A DNA stretch of 64,000 nucleotides. It comes from Phoronis australis. Taxonomy: Eukaryota > Phoronida > Phoronidae. Both the position numbers and the translations under genes were made by a program. Within the stretch, counting starts at the first letter, position 1. Every line of letters starts with the position of its first letter. Shown piece after piece: positions 23,656 to 35,550 of this stretch. The stretch is from positions 35,374 to 99,373 of the forward strand of contig NMRA01000919.1 of assembly GCA_002633005.1 (NCBI GenBank), written 5' to 3'. The notes beneath the pieces are model-generated. The model did no database searches and was not told the DNA's origin. It was given only the letters and a program-made list of their open reading frames with translations.

Positions 23656-24464
23656 ATATTTCAATAAATCACTATAAAAATTTAAGGTTCATAGTAGATG
23701 TGCCATTGTTTTTGCCTGTAAATTTTTGTAAGATACTGAATTTACCATATTTGATCTCTGGAGTGCAAAATGTTAAAACTAGAAAGAAGAGATTTTTAGC
23801 ACTGTGGTATCTCATGCAATTTTTTTAACTTGCCAAGTTGTCAATGACTGGATGAACTGCAGGTTAGACAAGGATCACTCCTCTATTGATCCAAGACACT
23901 CGAAGCATGTTGTGCCAGCAAGTGCTTTGCCTTACACCCATGTTTTAAGAAATTGTCTGTTTTAGTTTAAGGACACGGACCACTATAGCCAGCTTACTTA
24001 GCTCACCAGGTGTCCCGTGACTGAGTCAGGTTGAGTGTCATCCCAATTTGACAAGCTTTTCTTCAGGGTAAGTATTTAGTCTATTGCGTTTGAGAGCAAA
24101 CCTGTACAATGTATGTTTTGAACCACTTAGATTCTGCGCGTTTTCTTGGAGGTTCACGCTAATGTTACCTGAACATGAACTAACAACCCATGATGGGATC
24201 CGAACATGCAAAATGTCCTCCTTCTCATGACTTTCCAAACTAACATTAAAAGGATAACTCATTGTATCTAATAGTAATCAAGTATGGCTTTAATATGGTG
24301 TCTATCGTATTTGTTGAACTATGTATTTTGAAAATTCTTTTGTTAAAATCTACTTTTAAGGAACTGTTGAAAGTAAACATGGACTTAATCTGGTATTATT
24401 ATTATGCAGTTGAGCCATTAAAAAGCAATCCTTAATCCTTGCAAGAGAGCTTTTTGCAGAGTTT
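23656..24464. other. No gene recognised
   Basis: AT-rich; no coding or repeat signal noted. Confidence 0.45.
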
Positions 24465-24632
24465 TCATATCTGATTGTGAACCCAACACATTTTAATTTC
24501 TGATTGTGAACTCAAAACGTTTTAATATCTGATTGCAAACCCAAAACGTTTTAATATCTGATTGCAAACCCAAAACATTTTAGTATCTGATTGCCAACCT
24601 AAAACGTTTTAATATCTGATTGCAAACCCAAA
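24465..24632. repeat. Tandem repeat, about 30-bp unit, six copies
   Basis: Units read ttttaatatctgattgcaaa followed by cccaaaacg, with substitutions between copies. Non-coding. It lies about 0.7 kb upstream of the first GGCT coding exon. Confidence 0.85.
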
Positions 24633-24822
24633 GTGGTCATAAACCAATGTTGATTTAGACCACTCACTGCTTTAAAATTGTTCTCACATTGTTATTTGAA
24701 ATCAAATGAGATGTGATTTCTTGGTTTGCAAAGAACTGACAGTTCACTATCTGTGATATTTAAGACCATGTTCGAGGCATGAAATGACATGCCGTAACAA
24801 ACCAGTTTGTAGAGCCTGGGTG

Positions 24823-24964
24823 GAGTTCAGTAGCTGTCTAGTGGCTAGAAAAGTCTAGCCAAAATTACGTGTTCTCATTTAAATTACATGGCAATATCTC
24901 ACGTAATCTTGCAAGATCTTGCTTTCCTGCGGAGGTCCTAGCGAGGTCCTAGGATTACTGAACT
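24823..24964. mobile_element. Short TIR element, copy 1 (about 140 bp)
   Basis: The ends read gttcagtagc at the left and attactgaac at the right, with ctagg-type subterminal repeats. The middle block ggcaatatctcacgtaatct recurs in the copy at 47069-47200. Non-coding MITE of unknown superfamily. Confidence 0.6.
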
Positions 24965-25080
24965 CTTCCCTGGTCTCAAACAGTATTGAACTATCATGTA
25001 TTTTGCAGCCCAGAAATATGCTGCGGTTTGACTAAACAACCATTTGAAACCAATTTCATGAGGTTAAGTGGTATCTGTAT

Positions 25081-25219
25081 TGGAAGGGATGTTTATAGCT
25101 ACTTTAAGGTAGGACTCATTTGTAATGGAAGGGATGTTTATAGCTACTTTAAGGTAGGACTCATTTGTAATGGAAGGGATGTTTATAGCTACATGTACTT
25201 TAAGGTAGGATTCATTTTT
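25081..25219 (+). repeat. 45-bp tandem repeat, three copies
   Basis: The unit starts tggaagggatgtttatagct and contains actttaaggtagga. Copies 1 and 2 are identical. Copy 3 has a 4-bp insertion and a few changes. The 45-bp period keeps a 15-codon frame open. Each unit carries a splice-donor-like AAGGTAGGA. It ends 120 bp before the first GGCT coding exon. Confidence 0.9.
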
Positions 25220-25341
25220 GTTCTGTTGTTTTTAGAACATTTTTCTTTAATGAGTGGGGTCTTTGTCTCTTTTTTCTTTATGACAGGCCATATGTTGTGA
25301 CAAATAAAACTGAACTGAGTGCATGTATTTTTTCTTTTAGC

Positions 25342-28300
25342 ATGTCCAGCCAGCAGATTAGACAGAAACTGCCTGGCCAATTAAAAAGACTGAATCAAAC
25401 GAGTGCTGACAGCAGGTTCTTATATTTTGGATATGGTAGTAATCAGTTGACAGAACGACTTCAGATTATGAACAAGTCAGCAAAATTTGTAACTATTGGA
25501 AAAGTTTTGGTAAGACTTGAGCTTAGCAAGACCAATTGAAACCTTGTTTTGAAGTTGCTGATCTTAAAGGGTATATACTCTTTACTCTTGTAATGACATA
25601 TTGCAGGTTACTCAACTACTCACAATATGCCACAAAGCTTTCCATCCAATGTATGCGAAGATAATGAATTCCATATCCAAAAACATTATTCGGGCTACTG
25701 GCATGTATAAAGAAGCGCCAAAACGACATGAATTTTGACAGGATTGGCTGGCGTAGTTTTGTGTCATTCCTGATGATCTTTCAATTACCTTGGAAACAAA
25801 TTGATGTCTAAGGATTACGTCAAGGAAAAGGAAGGGAAATTATGAAACCAGTTTAGTAGATGTAAGGCTATGGATGACTTTATGACAAGTTTGTGTCCAA
25901 AACATTAAGTCAAAAATATGCCATCCTCACAAAATCAGTCCTGAAAATGTCCTTACCATGATAGAACTTTGTTTCTAATGACATTAAATATAATTCAGAG
26001 CATTCATTATAAACGAAGCATGTTTCGTAAAATTTTACCAAAAGATGGTGTTTAACTTAATCACAGTTTAAGTGTCAGTTTACCTGAATTGTGTAGTTGA
26101 TGTTATGTCATTGGAAGGACATTTTTATGGTTGTTACTTCGTAATCATGACAATTGACCCAAGATTAAAGGAACGTTATCAGTGTTACAGTCAAAATGCT
26201 TTTTTATTATTATTGTTGAATGGAGTAGACTATGAAGTTAGTGGCTTTGACCAGATTTCTAAAACAACATCTGACATCTGTTGTGTTTGTTTGATTTGAT
26301 AACAAACCAACAGTTCTGACCCTTTGTCTGCCAGGCATTAGCTGAAATCAATGGGGTGAATTTTCTTCTTAAAATACTTTGCCAGTTATCAAGTGAGATT
26401 TAGTTCCGAAGGTTTCGATTTTTGTGATTCGGTGCAGCTTTATATCTCAGAAAGTCATGTTTATCATGTCGAATACCTTTAAGATGGAAGTTTACAATTA
26501 TTGAATAAAGGTTTAGCCATGCAATTGTTTGCACATGAGGACCTTAAAATTATTTAAACAAGTTATCTCTATAACTAGAAGTCATGCATGTATTCTGAGA
26601 GGTGTACTTTTGCATAAATGAGACTTAATTATAATTCAGAAGTATTTGTATGGAATGTAAGAACAAAGTTTTTAAGTAAGTCTTAAGTCACAGACCCCAG
26701 GGGTTTGTTTCATGAAAAGTGACCTAAGACGGGCATTTGGTCTTGAGCATCGCATAACTATTTCTGAAAAATAATTCTAAATTACTTCAACAAAAGAATA
26801 AGGTATCTGAGAATATACCTTTGATTGTTAATTAATTAGGCAAATAATTTTCAGGCAGTGAGGTGATAATGGCTCATGACTTATGACTGAACATTATTCA
26901 GGAATTATTAAGTGGGAGCATAACACCAAATTTCTGTCTTAAGTCACTTTTCATGAAACAGATTTATATTAAAGCCGTAAAGGGAAAATGAAGTGAAGCT
27001 TTAATTTTTGCTCATTTGATCCATGGCACACTTAGAGTGAATGTTAAACTACCTTGGTCATTTGATCCACGCCACACTTAGAGTGAATGTTTAACTACCT
27101 TCAGTTGGTCATTTGATCCATGCTTCACGACCTTGGTCATTTGATCCACACTACACTTAGAGTGAATGTTAAATTACCTTGACAAATTCTGCTTTTTTCA
27201 GGGATACGAATTACAATTTGGTGGCTACTTTTCTTCACGGTGGAAGGGTTATTCTGCTACCATCACAGAGAAGCAAGGTGCTGAAGTGTGGGGGTGTGTG
27301 TACACACTACACGTGGAGGATATGAGTAACCTGGACAGGTCTGTGCTCAGAATACCCAAACTGCTGGTTTTAGTAGGGGTCATTCACAACTATCACCTTT
27401 TCCTCACCAAGACTTCAGCATGGGAGAGGTTCGAGACCTGCTTATAGCACACGTTTTTTACTTCATGAAAATGGCATTGTAAAAAAACTAAGTTTAACAT
27501 TTTCTTTTTCCTTTTTCATGTTTTTATGTATGTAACATAATAACTTACAGCTTTGAGTACCACCAGATGGTTCTTTGATGGAAACTATGCAAGCAGTAGT
27601 GCAGTGACTGACATCTCATTGATGTGTAAACAAGGAAAAATTCAAGAACAAACAGACAAGTAGTCTAAAAATATCAACATTGTGGAACGATGGTCGGCGA
27701 GGAAAATGAACACTTGTGAACATGGCAATGTTGATGAACAGTCCCTTGGGATATTAATCAGTATAAAACTCGCGTTGCATGAAAAAGCTTTTGATTTAGA
27801 CTGTTCAACTTGCGTGTTACTCAAATCAGACGTGATTTCTGGGTTTGGAAATGCTTGACAATTCGTTACTGGCTGATACTTGTACCTGAGGTGTAACCTG
27901 TCAGTTTGTCACGGCAGGTAAGTTCAGGGTCTTAAGCAATAAGAAACTCTGTGTGTTCTTTCCAAACCCAGATACCATTTACCAGCTTCTGTAATGAACA
28001 TTTTGAGACAATTCTAAGTTGTAAGTAGTTTTGATCGAAAGTCTGCATCTTTGACAAAACCTAAAGTAGTTTTAACATTATTTTACAGACTAACGCTTTA
28101 TTTGCAAATTCCCAAACTTCTTAAGTGTGTAATTCATTGTGATCCAAATGGTCCTCAAACATTACCTAACAACAAAAACTACTGAGAAAATTTCAAAGTA
28201 ATTCATTTGATACAAAAGTATGGACTTTCATGTTTTACGCAGTTAAGAGCCATCTGGTGGAATATTATGTTACAGACAGAACACAAATGCACTGAACTGA

Positions 28301-28747
28301 CTTCTACCTGTGAAAACTTTTCTGTATCTTAGTGGTGATTAATTTTTCTAAACCACGTTCATTGCTTTTCGAAATATACTGGACAAATATAAAAGACATG
28401 ATAAAGTGTTTTTAGGAAAAAACAAGTATGTGTAGTTTATATTCCAGATGTGGGGTACTATTTTGTTTCTCTTCTCCAGCCAAGAAGCTGTCAACTTTGT
28501 TTACAAGCCAGTGTCTGTTGAGGTTGTCACAAGTAACCATGGCAGGTTAGTGTGCAGAACATATCAACAAATCCATCCTCTTAAAGAGGACCAACGACCC
28601 TCTGACGTATACAAGAAAGTGATAATCAAGGGTGCAATGCAGCATAGTATTCCTGATCACTATGTTCAGTTCTTGAAGTCCATACCATCAAACGGTTATG
28701 ATGATGAAGTGATGGTGGATGTTGACGTCAGTGATATTCACTTATAG
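25342..28747 (+). CDS. Gamma-glutamylcyclotransferase (GGCT), three coding exons
   Basis: Coding exons are 25342-25509, 27202-27338 and 28480-28747. They join to 573 nt with no stop, giving 190 aa (human GGCT is 188). The enzyme converts gamma-glutamyl-amino acids to 5-oxoproline plus the free amino acid in the cytosolic gamma-glutamyl cycle. Visible family marks are the substrate-loop motif FLYFGYGSNQLTER (residues 26-39), the GAEVWG block in exon 2 with the Glu that is the general acid/base in human GGCT, and CRTYQ plus Y-V-Q-F-L-K-S-I near the C-terminus. Splice sites are ttttag at 25340, gtaaga, tttttcag, gtctgt (weak donor at 27339) and ctccag. Intron phases are 0 and 2. The acceptor lies one base before the ATG, so at least one 5' UTR exon is upstream and unplaced. 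A diverged paralogue lies inverted at 35551-38463. Confidence 0.93.
26562..26957. mobile_element. Two adjacent MITEs in GGCT intron 1
   Basis: Bases 26707-26957 have inverted ends. The left end reads tttcatgaaaagtgacctaa and the right end reads ttaagtcacttttcatgaaa, with the caaat/atttg blocks also paired. Bases 26562-26700 resemble the element at 5775-5890 and end in gtcttaagtca. Non-coding. The family ends resemble piggyBac/Kolobok-type MITEs, but no TTAA duplication could be fixed. Confidence 0.6.
27009..27185 (+). repeat. Imperfect tandem repeat in GGCT intron 1
   Basis: Four diverged copies of a unit of about 45-50 bp containing tcatttgatccac and cacttagagtgaatgtt. The array ends 17 bp before the exon 2 acceptor, so copy-number changes would alter the polypyrimidine/branch-point region. 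Confidence 0.8.
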
Positions 28748-29457
28748 TTAGTTTGGAGGAAAATGAGACGAAGTATTGTTTGAAGCCATAACCATATGCA
28801 CATGATGCAGTGTACATTGGTGGGAGTTTTTTGCAGCCAGTGTACACTTTTAAATATCCTATTCTGTGGGCTAAACTGTCAACATTTTTTGAAGTACGCA
28901 TGTAGTCTGTGAAAGGACAACATTTTAAGCACACATTTGTAAGTAGTCTGTGGAAATCATTTCCATGTAGTGGAAGGTGGGCAGTCGACATTTTTTTAAT
29001 TGGGTGGAAATTATATCCGGGTGAGTGGACAGGCAACAATTTTTAAGTGCTGTAAAATTCTGCAGTTTGGGACAAAATTAACTGCTGAAGGGGCACAGCA
29101 ATGGCAGAAACGTTAACGACTTTTAAAAGGATCTTTGATGTCAGCTACGCTATGTACTGAATGTGTTCACAATAAAGTAGTAATTACATGTAAAAGCGTT
29201 CTTTTAGAAATATTATCACAAGAAGTTCCACTTACCTTCCATATGTCCTAAACTTATTTTTTACCATAAAGATATGAAAGACAGTTTTCTGATACCACGT
29301 TTGCAAAGATAAAACAGTGATTGTCAAATATTTCCAAAAAAATGATGAATACCTAGTGTTTCTAACGCACTTGATATACAGGCGGGCTGTATACTGGCCA
29401 ACTAGTAATGAATGTAGTTGTAAGCCAATGGCCAAATAAAAAAACAAAGGGAGGGTC
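28748..29457 (+). promoter_or_regulatory. GGCT 3' UTR with poly(A) signal
   Basis: An AATAAA hexamer lies at 29171-29176, about 425 nt after the stop codon, followed by a T/G-containing stretch. It is the first canonical signal downstream and probably ends the transcript. Nothing else is seen up to repeat R1. Confidence 0.5.
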
Positions 29458-29915
29458 TCGGATCCAATTTCAAGTGTCAAATTCGGAACGTGGCGCAATC
29501 GTAACGGAACTATGGCTAAGTATAGGCTCTCCCGCGATATCCCTGGCGATCGGCAGTGGCGCTGGGCACTACGACTCCGTTTTCGTCGTCTGCTCCACTG
29601 TGCAATGAGAAAGAAAATAAAATCTGAGTGATGATGAAAAAACAGAAGCTGCTGGTAAGATGTCAATTCTAATCGAAGCCTTAGTGAATCACTCACAAAC
29701 TCATTAATTGTCTCTTTGTCAAACCTTAACTTAAGACGATTTCCAAAGCAATCGCGTCATTATTAACAACACAAAAAACGGATTTGGTCTTTTGGGCAAT
29801 TGAACGCTATTTCAAATACAACAAATTTGTTACGAACTGATTGCACAAAATATTAAGCATTACAAAAGAAGTAGGTTTCGCGCGCAAACACTGTGATTCA
29901 TAAACAAGTCTAGCC
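29458..29915 (-). repeat. Dispersed repeat R1, copy 2 (inverted)
   Basis: Reverse complement of 6890-7380 with roughly 80-85 percent identity by eye. On the minus strand the open frame carries RSAQRHCRSPGISRESL, matched in copy 1. The function is unknown and the copy probably belongs to a mobile element. Confidence 0.75.
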
Positions 29916-32900
29916 AGTTCTGTTAGTATAGTTCAGCAACACTTTTTTCGTTTTTTATAAATAATAAATCCTCTACAAAACTGAATTTGTTGATTCTAAG
30001 TGGGCGTTTAAGAGGAAATTTTCCGCCAATAAAAGTTCCAACAGCAAATAAACGGCATATTTTTCCGAATAAACGCACATGGGCGTTTCATCGGGTGGGC
30101 TTATCTACGGAAAACCCCGGTATTAGTTTTTTTACAAACGTTAAAATGTAAGGCGGGTGGATTTCCTACTTTGCTTTACTTTGCGATTCACCAGTGTAAT
30201 ATAAAAATACCTACTCGGGGTTACTAACCAGTCGTCGTAGCGGTTCACAAAAGCACATGTGTACAGGGTAATGCTGGCTCGCACCACAGCATTTACTACA
30301 CATGAAGAATTTGTTTTCTCATGACGCTGATTTTACCTTGACGGAGACTGCAAGGTGATAGAACTAACTTAGGGCAAAATCACAAAATCGGCTTTAGCAT
30401 CCGGCTATATGGTAGTACCCTCCACTCATTTTAAAACCTGCGCTCACCCACTGCAAAAAAATAACGTCCGCCGCCCGCATCAATTTCAGCAGAGTTCTGG
30501 TTGATCGGTTTGGCAATTTGAGGGAGCTTGGTGAGGAGATATCCCTTCTCCGCGCTGGTGACCGACGACTTTTATTGACAAAAGCGACACAAGAATCCTT
30601 CAGACACTTAAATCTCTGAAGAAACACTACGAGTCGGCCCATAGGAAGTTTAAAATTATTTTACAAGGGCACAAACCAAGTCGACTTTGCCAAACTTATA
30701 CCCCCCCCCTTTCCTAGTGTCGCCACCACCTCCGAGCCCCTCCCCATTCTCCGGATGTTGCCAATTTTTAGGGCTTGGGTTTTTATTTTAAGAGGATTTC
30801 CTCTTTTTGGTTTCAATTTCCTCTTGCTAATTGACGCCCAATTTCCTCTTTTTGTTCCCTTTTTATCATTTTTTTTACTTTAAAAACTTTATTTCAACAA
30901 AAAATATCTCTATCACACAAGTCTGCCTGTTTGTGGAAAGATACATCAACTAGAATTTTTTCTCTTAATTTTGTACCGACCCCCCACGCCTGCAATAGGT
31001 GGGGGGCACAAACACAGGGGGCCAGCCATCAGAAAAAAAATTCAGGTAGACGGTGTGAGGATGCGGCCTCATGGCCAGATGAATAGCTGGGAGATCGGCT
31101 GTCTGCCTCAAGTAAATTGTAGCTCAGTCGCACTGCTCACGCCAACTGAACCTGTGAATATTGATTGGATGAAACAGACCAGCCGCTGGTCAGCTCAGCT
31201 ATGATTCACTTGAGACATGCAGCTCATCTCGCGCCTCGGTCTGCTTTGGCCCTCGGGCTGGTCCTTAAGTCAAGATTCATTTTATTTGTGTTCAGTATGG
31301 GGAAAGTTCACTTTATTAGGGTCATGCATTGAGGTATATTTTGAACTGAAAGCGTGAGGGTCCGGGGTCCTTGGTATACTGCTTTTGGGCCTGTTTCAAA
31401 ATGTTAAAACACGGTTAGCTCATTTTCTGGTAGTTGCAGGGCAAATCATATACCGACACATGACCTGGTGTGCCAAAAATGTACTCACACTTTAGTACAA
31501 CGCCGGGAGTTCAAATTCAATTCCCGTGTATTAGATTTTGCGACCAGGCCTTCTGTATGGTTACTTGTTGTTTTGAATGTGGGTGCATGAGCCAGCGTGA
31601 ACTCTGAATGCACGGGAATGGTCAGCATTAACGACTCACTAGTTTTGGCCGAATGAAAATATCTAAATTTTCTAAATATTAAATTGTGAGTACATTTTGG
31701 ACACCGTGTTTGAACTATCCGAATTTTATCGATATCTCTAACTTATTTCAGATAGGCAAAAATCGTCTAGTGTACGTTGCATTTTGATGATTGGGTGATC
31801 GAGATTCTCTCTGCAATTACATTCACTGTAGCATCACCACTGAAATCTACTATTTTAGCATCTAACAATCATCTATTAATCAGTGGATATTCGTAGATAC
31901 ATAGGTATGTAAATCAGAAACCAACAAATTTGTTGTTTATCGAAACATAATATTATAAGCAATACTCGAAGGCATACTCGAAGGTTCTTGATGGGCAACC
32001 GCCGGGGGACTACGGAAGACGGGACATTCCGCAGGATTTGCCCCTACCCCCAATATCTTTTCCCCTAATGTAGTCGTGTTAACGTCTATTTTAGTTCATT
32101 TCAGAGGTACAGTACAGTTCATGCGTTAAACTTGGAACTCCAAAAATCGTTAAGATATTTTTTATCATTGCCAGTACATGTACATTTCTTTGAGTACCTT
32201 TAATCCTTTGGACAGTGTACTCTGTGCACGTTCATGAAAAAATTGTACCCCCGAAAGTATGTTAGACGTGTGCGAGTTCTTACAAACAATTTTAGTTAGA
32301 ACCTCCAAGAGAAACACTATTGTTATGATACTACGGGAAAAATACCGACATTTCATCGTTATAGAACCATCGAAAACTCCTTTTCTGTGTAATTTACAAA
32401 TAGTATTCTTCAAGTTCTACGTGACTTTCATCCTTTCGTTCAGTGGCGGTCTATCCAATTGCATTTTTATGCTATAATTTTCGTTGTTTGGGCCGAATGC
32501 TGCAAGTTTTGTCATTTTTTTAAGTATTTGAAAACTTCATGAGGAACCCTTTCCAGCTGAAAATTGACCGTCGGACGGCCTTCGTCCGACGGTTGGAGTT
32601 TGCTAATGCGATCACAATAGCCCATTGAATTCAGTCCAGCTGCCTGGCCTGCTTGGTCACGTACGTAATCCTTTAATGACACCTCATTATGCCATAAAAC
32701 TACGTGCCTGTCGACTATTGGCAAAAAAAATAAAGTTTATTTTAAAAATCTACCTGCCTAACCGAATTCCTCGCGAAAANTTTCGTTGTTTGGGCCGAAT
32801 GCTGCAAGTTTTGTCATTTTTTTAAGTATTTGAAAACTTGTACTCTCGTGACTACGTTGACAGTGCCGGATTTATAAAGTGACAAGAGGGTACTTGGCCT

Positions 32901-33635
32901 TGGGCAGCTCTCTAAGAGAGGATCCCGTCTAAAAGGGGACCCCTTAATATGAAAGGCTAAAGATCATTAAAATGGAAAAGAGTGACATTTAATTCCGTCA
33001 TCGTTTGACCCTTCACGAAATTACCTTTTTTAATAAAAAGTTCCACGATTTCACAAATACAGAAAAATAGACTCTGAGGCAGTCGATTCCTTAAGCGGCC
33101 TCTTAAGAAGTTGCCAATAAAAAACAGCGTGGCTGCTTCTAAGGGCTAGGTACCTAAATATGAAATGATATATAATTTCAAAAAACATGAATGGCAGCAA
33201 CTGGTGCCATCTGTCAGGTTTTCACTTTTTATTTGGTGCAGAAGCTTACAAAATTGCTTTGACGTTTTCGAAATACATGAATGAATCATTAATTCGCACA
33301 TTTTCAATACGTTTAGCGGGCGATCTGGGCTTCAAAATATGGGTCCCCCAATAATGTTCTACCAAGGGCCCTCGAATGAAAAATTAGCATGCGCTCAGGT
33401 AATGTTCTCTTTCTTTATTCTCCAAATTTCGCTGTCTTTCTGTTCTCGTCTGTCCCAGGCCCTACGCCTATGTCGATTGCCACGGTTTAACCCTGACGCC
33501 TGCCCACTGCAAATTATGGGGCATGTGTCTCTCCCCCACTCAGCCCCCCCGCTTCCTACGACCCTGATTATTTTTCAGTAAGAGCATTTATCAGCTAAAG
33601 CCGGTATAAATCTATCAGTTTATCGTATCAGCATC
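29916..33635. other. No gene recognised
   Basis: 3.7 kb without a supportable gene. A plus-strand frame at about 30470-30600 (FGNLRELGEEISLLRAGDRR) is protein-like but short and unrecognised. 30690-31020 is rich in C, G and T runs. The single-N joint at 32780 lies here. Confidence 0.45.
32478..32838. repeat. Duplicated 60 bp around a single-N joint
   Basis: The sequence starting tttcgttgtttgggccgaat at 32479 is repeated exactly from 32781, immediately after the N at 32780. This pattern points to an assembly join of overlapping contigs, not a biological repeat. Confidence 0.75.
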
Positions 33636-33641
33636 TTTATT
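33636..33641 (-). promoter_or_regulatory. Poly(A) signal of the SYNJ2BP-like gene
   Basis: AATAAA on the minus strand, 71 bases after the stop codon at 33712. It is the only canonical hexamer close to the gene. Confidence 0.6.
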
Positions 33642-33711
33642 TTTATCCATCATTGTTACTACATAACTCCCAATTAGGCCTTAACTAAATGCGTATCGAG
33701 AAGAGAGTTCA

Positions 33712-34278
33712 TTAAACTCGAGTCTGTATGTATTTCTTGTAAGCGAAAGCCCCTATGAGACCAATTGCCACCAGGCCAATCAAAGTCGGCAGAAGAATAC
33801 CAGATCCTCCCTCTTCACTCTTCTGAGCCTCAGGTGGAATTTTTTCTTCTGGTTCCTTGTTTTCTTCTTTTACGCTCTTCGGAACAGCTTCTGGTATCGT
33901 CTTGGGAGGTTCTACGCCAGTGCGCGAAGGGTCGACAACAACACTCTGTCCACTAGCAGTCACTTCCGCCGGGCGATTAATCCTCGACTGTGGGATGATC
34001 TTCATCTTTACTTGTTGGCCTGCGCCTTTGAATTTGTCTACAGCTCCAGCGTGCGTGACATTTTGCAAGGGGTGTCCGTTTATTTCAACGATTTTGTCGC
34101 CGGGTTTCAGCCGACCGTCTAAGTGAGCAGCTCCCCCTGGATGCACTTTAGTTACGAAGATGCCGCTGTCGTGTTTGTAGCAGGGGTGATCGGTTCCACC
34201 ACGAATGTTAAACCCCAACCCATTACCAGTTCTTGCCAAGGTGATGATGGTGATGTCATTTGGTGAGTAGGTCTCCAT
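33712..34278 (-). CDS. SYNJ2BP/OMP25-like PDZ, tail-anchored outer mitochondrial membrane protein
   Basis: A single uninterrupted frame of 188 aa. Residues 9-98 form a PDZ domain. GLGFNI (20-25) is the carboxylate-binding loop, SGIFVTKVHPGGAA and GRLKPGDKIVEING are the conserved strand and turn blocks, and the His in THAGAVDKF marks a class I PDZ groove. Residues 100-155 are a Pro/Glu/Lys-rich linker. Residues 158-179 (ILLPTLIGLVAIGLIGAFAY) are a C-terminal membrane segment followed by the basic tail KKYIQTRV, the layout of mitochondrial tail-anchored proteins. Human SYNJ2BP is 145 aa with the same architecture; this linker is longer. The family recruits synaptojanin-2, activin receptors and other C-terminal motifs to mitochondria. 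The ATG at 34278 starts just before the PDZ. Unlike the mammalian gene, the coding region has no intron. Confidence 0.9.
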   Translation of the reverse strand: METYSPNDITIITLARTGNGLGFNIRGGTDHPCYKHDSGIFVTKVHPGGAAHLDGRLKPGDKIVEINGHPLQNVTHAGAVDKFKGAGQQVKMKIIPQSRINRPAEVTASGQSVVVDPSRTGVEPPKTIPEAVPKSVKEENKEPEEKIPPEAQKSEEGGSGILLPTLIGLVAIGLIGAFAYKKYIQTRV

Positions 34279-34983
34279 GATCTTGGCTATTGTGTGTGAA
34301 GGATGTTAAGAAGATCAAAGTTACCCCGACTGGTTGTGAAAAGTCCCCGGATGCGATGGATAAAGGATGACGCCCTTTTGACGCTATCAAATTTTGCCAT
34401 CTCCGTGTTATTCATTTTTTTCTTTCTTTTGCGTGAGGCGACTCGGAGACGGCAACATATTGTTTTAACTAACCATTCAGTCAGTGCATGTGATGGGTAA
34501 CCCCGCTGTCTGGTTACGTGTGTTTTCGAGGTTCCTTTGCAACCCCAATGCTGTCAAATATCATAGTTGTTGAGAAAAAGGTTATCGACTTTGATATCAA
34601 GTGTTTTTCAAAATGTGAATTGTAAGTACAGTCTACTGTACCTGATTGGTAATAAACATTATCTTTATTGATGATCAGTCGCCAATTAAGTTTGCTTAGC
34701 ATGATTGTTTAGGCCTACTACTACTACAAACAAATTTCAATATGAAAATGTATATTCTTATGGAGTACTCGGAATATGATTTTAACACCTAGATAAGATC
34801 ATAAAAATCACCATTCAGGCAGCTGCAGTGTGTAATATTGTATCATAAAAATATTCTCCATTATCGCCATTGCTGTGCATCTTTGTATATATCATGTTAC
34901 AGCAAGTTGCTTATGACTGACTTACTTTCTTATGCATGCACGTGTACAAGGCAACGTCCGCGACAGCACGCGATTGCGACTCT
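34279..34983. other. Upstream region of the SYNJ2BP-like gene
   Basis: No second gene. It must contain the promoter or a 5' UTR intron, but no core element could be assigned. Confidence 0.4.
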
Positions 34984-35145
34984 TATAGCAGTGGCGGATT
35001 AGAGGGGGGCCAAGGGGGCCATGGCCCCCCTAAAATTCTCCCAGATTCAATTTGGCAGCCGGTCCGAATGACTGACGGGAAAAATCCTGGCTAATACTCT
35101 GCCCTGGCCCCCCTAACTCAAAATCCTGGATCCGCCCCTGTATAG
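34984..35145. mobile_element. hAT5-type MITE, 152 bp, with 5-bp TSD
   Basis: Element 34989-35140 starts CAGTGGCGGATT and ends aatcctggatccgcccctg, an imperfect inverted pair, with G-rich and C-rich subterminal arms. It is flanked by the direct repeat TATAG (34984-34988 and 35141-35145). Non-coding. A sibling at 37582 has the same structure and its own 5-bp duplication. Confidence 0.85.
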
Positions 35146-35550
35146 TTCCACAGAACGAAGTTGAAATGATTGTTCAAAACTTCATGAGAAGCTTTTACGA
35201 CGAATTAATTAGTTTGGTACGCCACTTTGAATTTTGGCAGAATGTTGACTGACTCGAGACAATCGTGCGGCTATCCCCAACTTATGTTGCCGACACGTCG
35301 TATGACCTATAGCTACTCGCGTACTTGTATGTGACTACGGCTTAACATGGGCGTTTTGTAAATCGCCATTTGCGTCGTTGCTTTGATGGAGTCATGTCCA
35401 CACACAGCAAATAAAATTGATGCACTTACATGTAATACAGATACTTTCTGAAGAACGGGTCACGACACCGATGTAATGGGTATTGCCACCTTAATACCTA
35501 GGCCTACTGTGCAGTTGCGAGCTCAATATTAAAACTTAGCTTAAAAATAA
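35146..35550. other. 3' flank of the second GGCT gene
   Basis: Lies downstream of the stop of the minus-strand GGCT paralogue. No canonical AATAAA on the minus strand was found in the first 150 bases. Confidence 0.4.
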
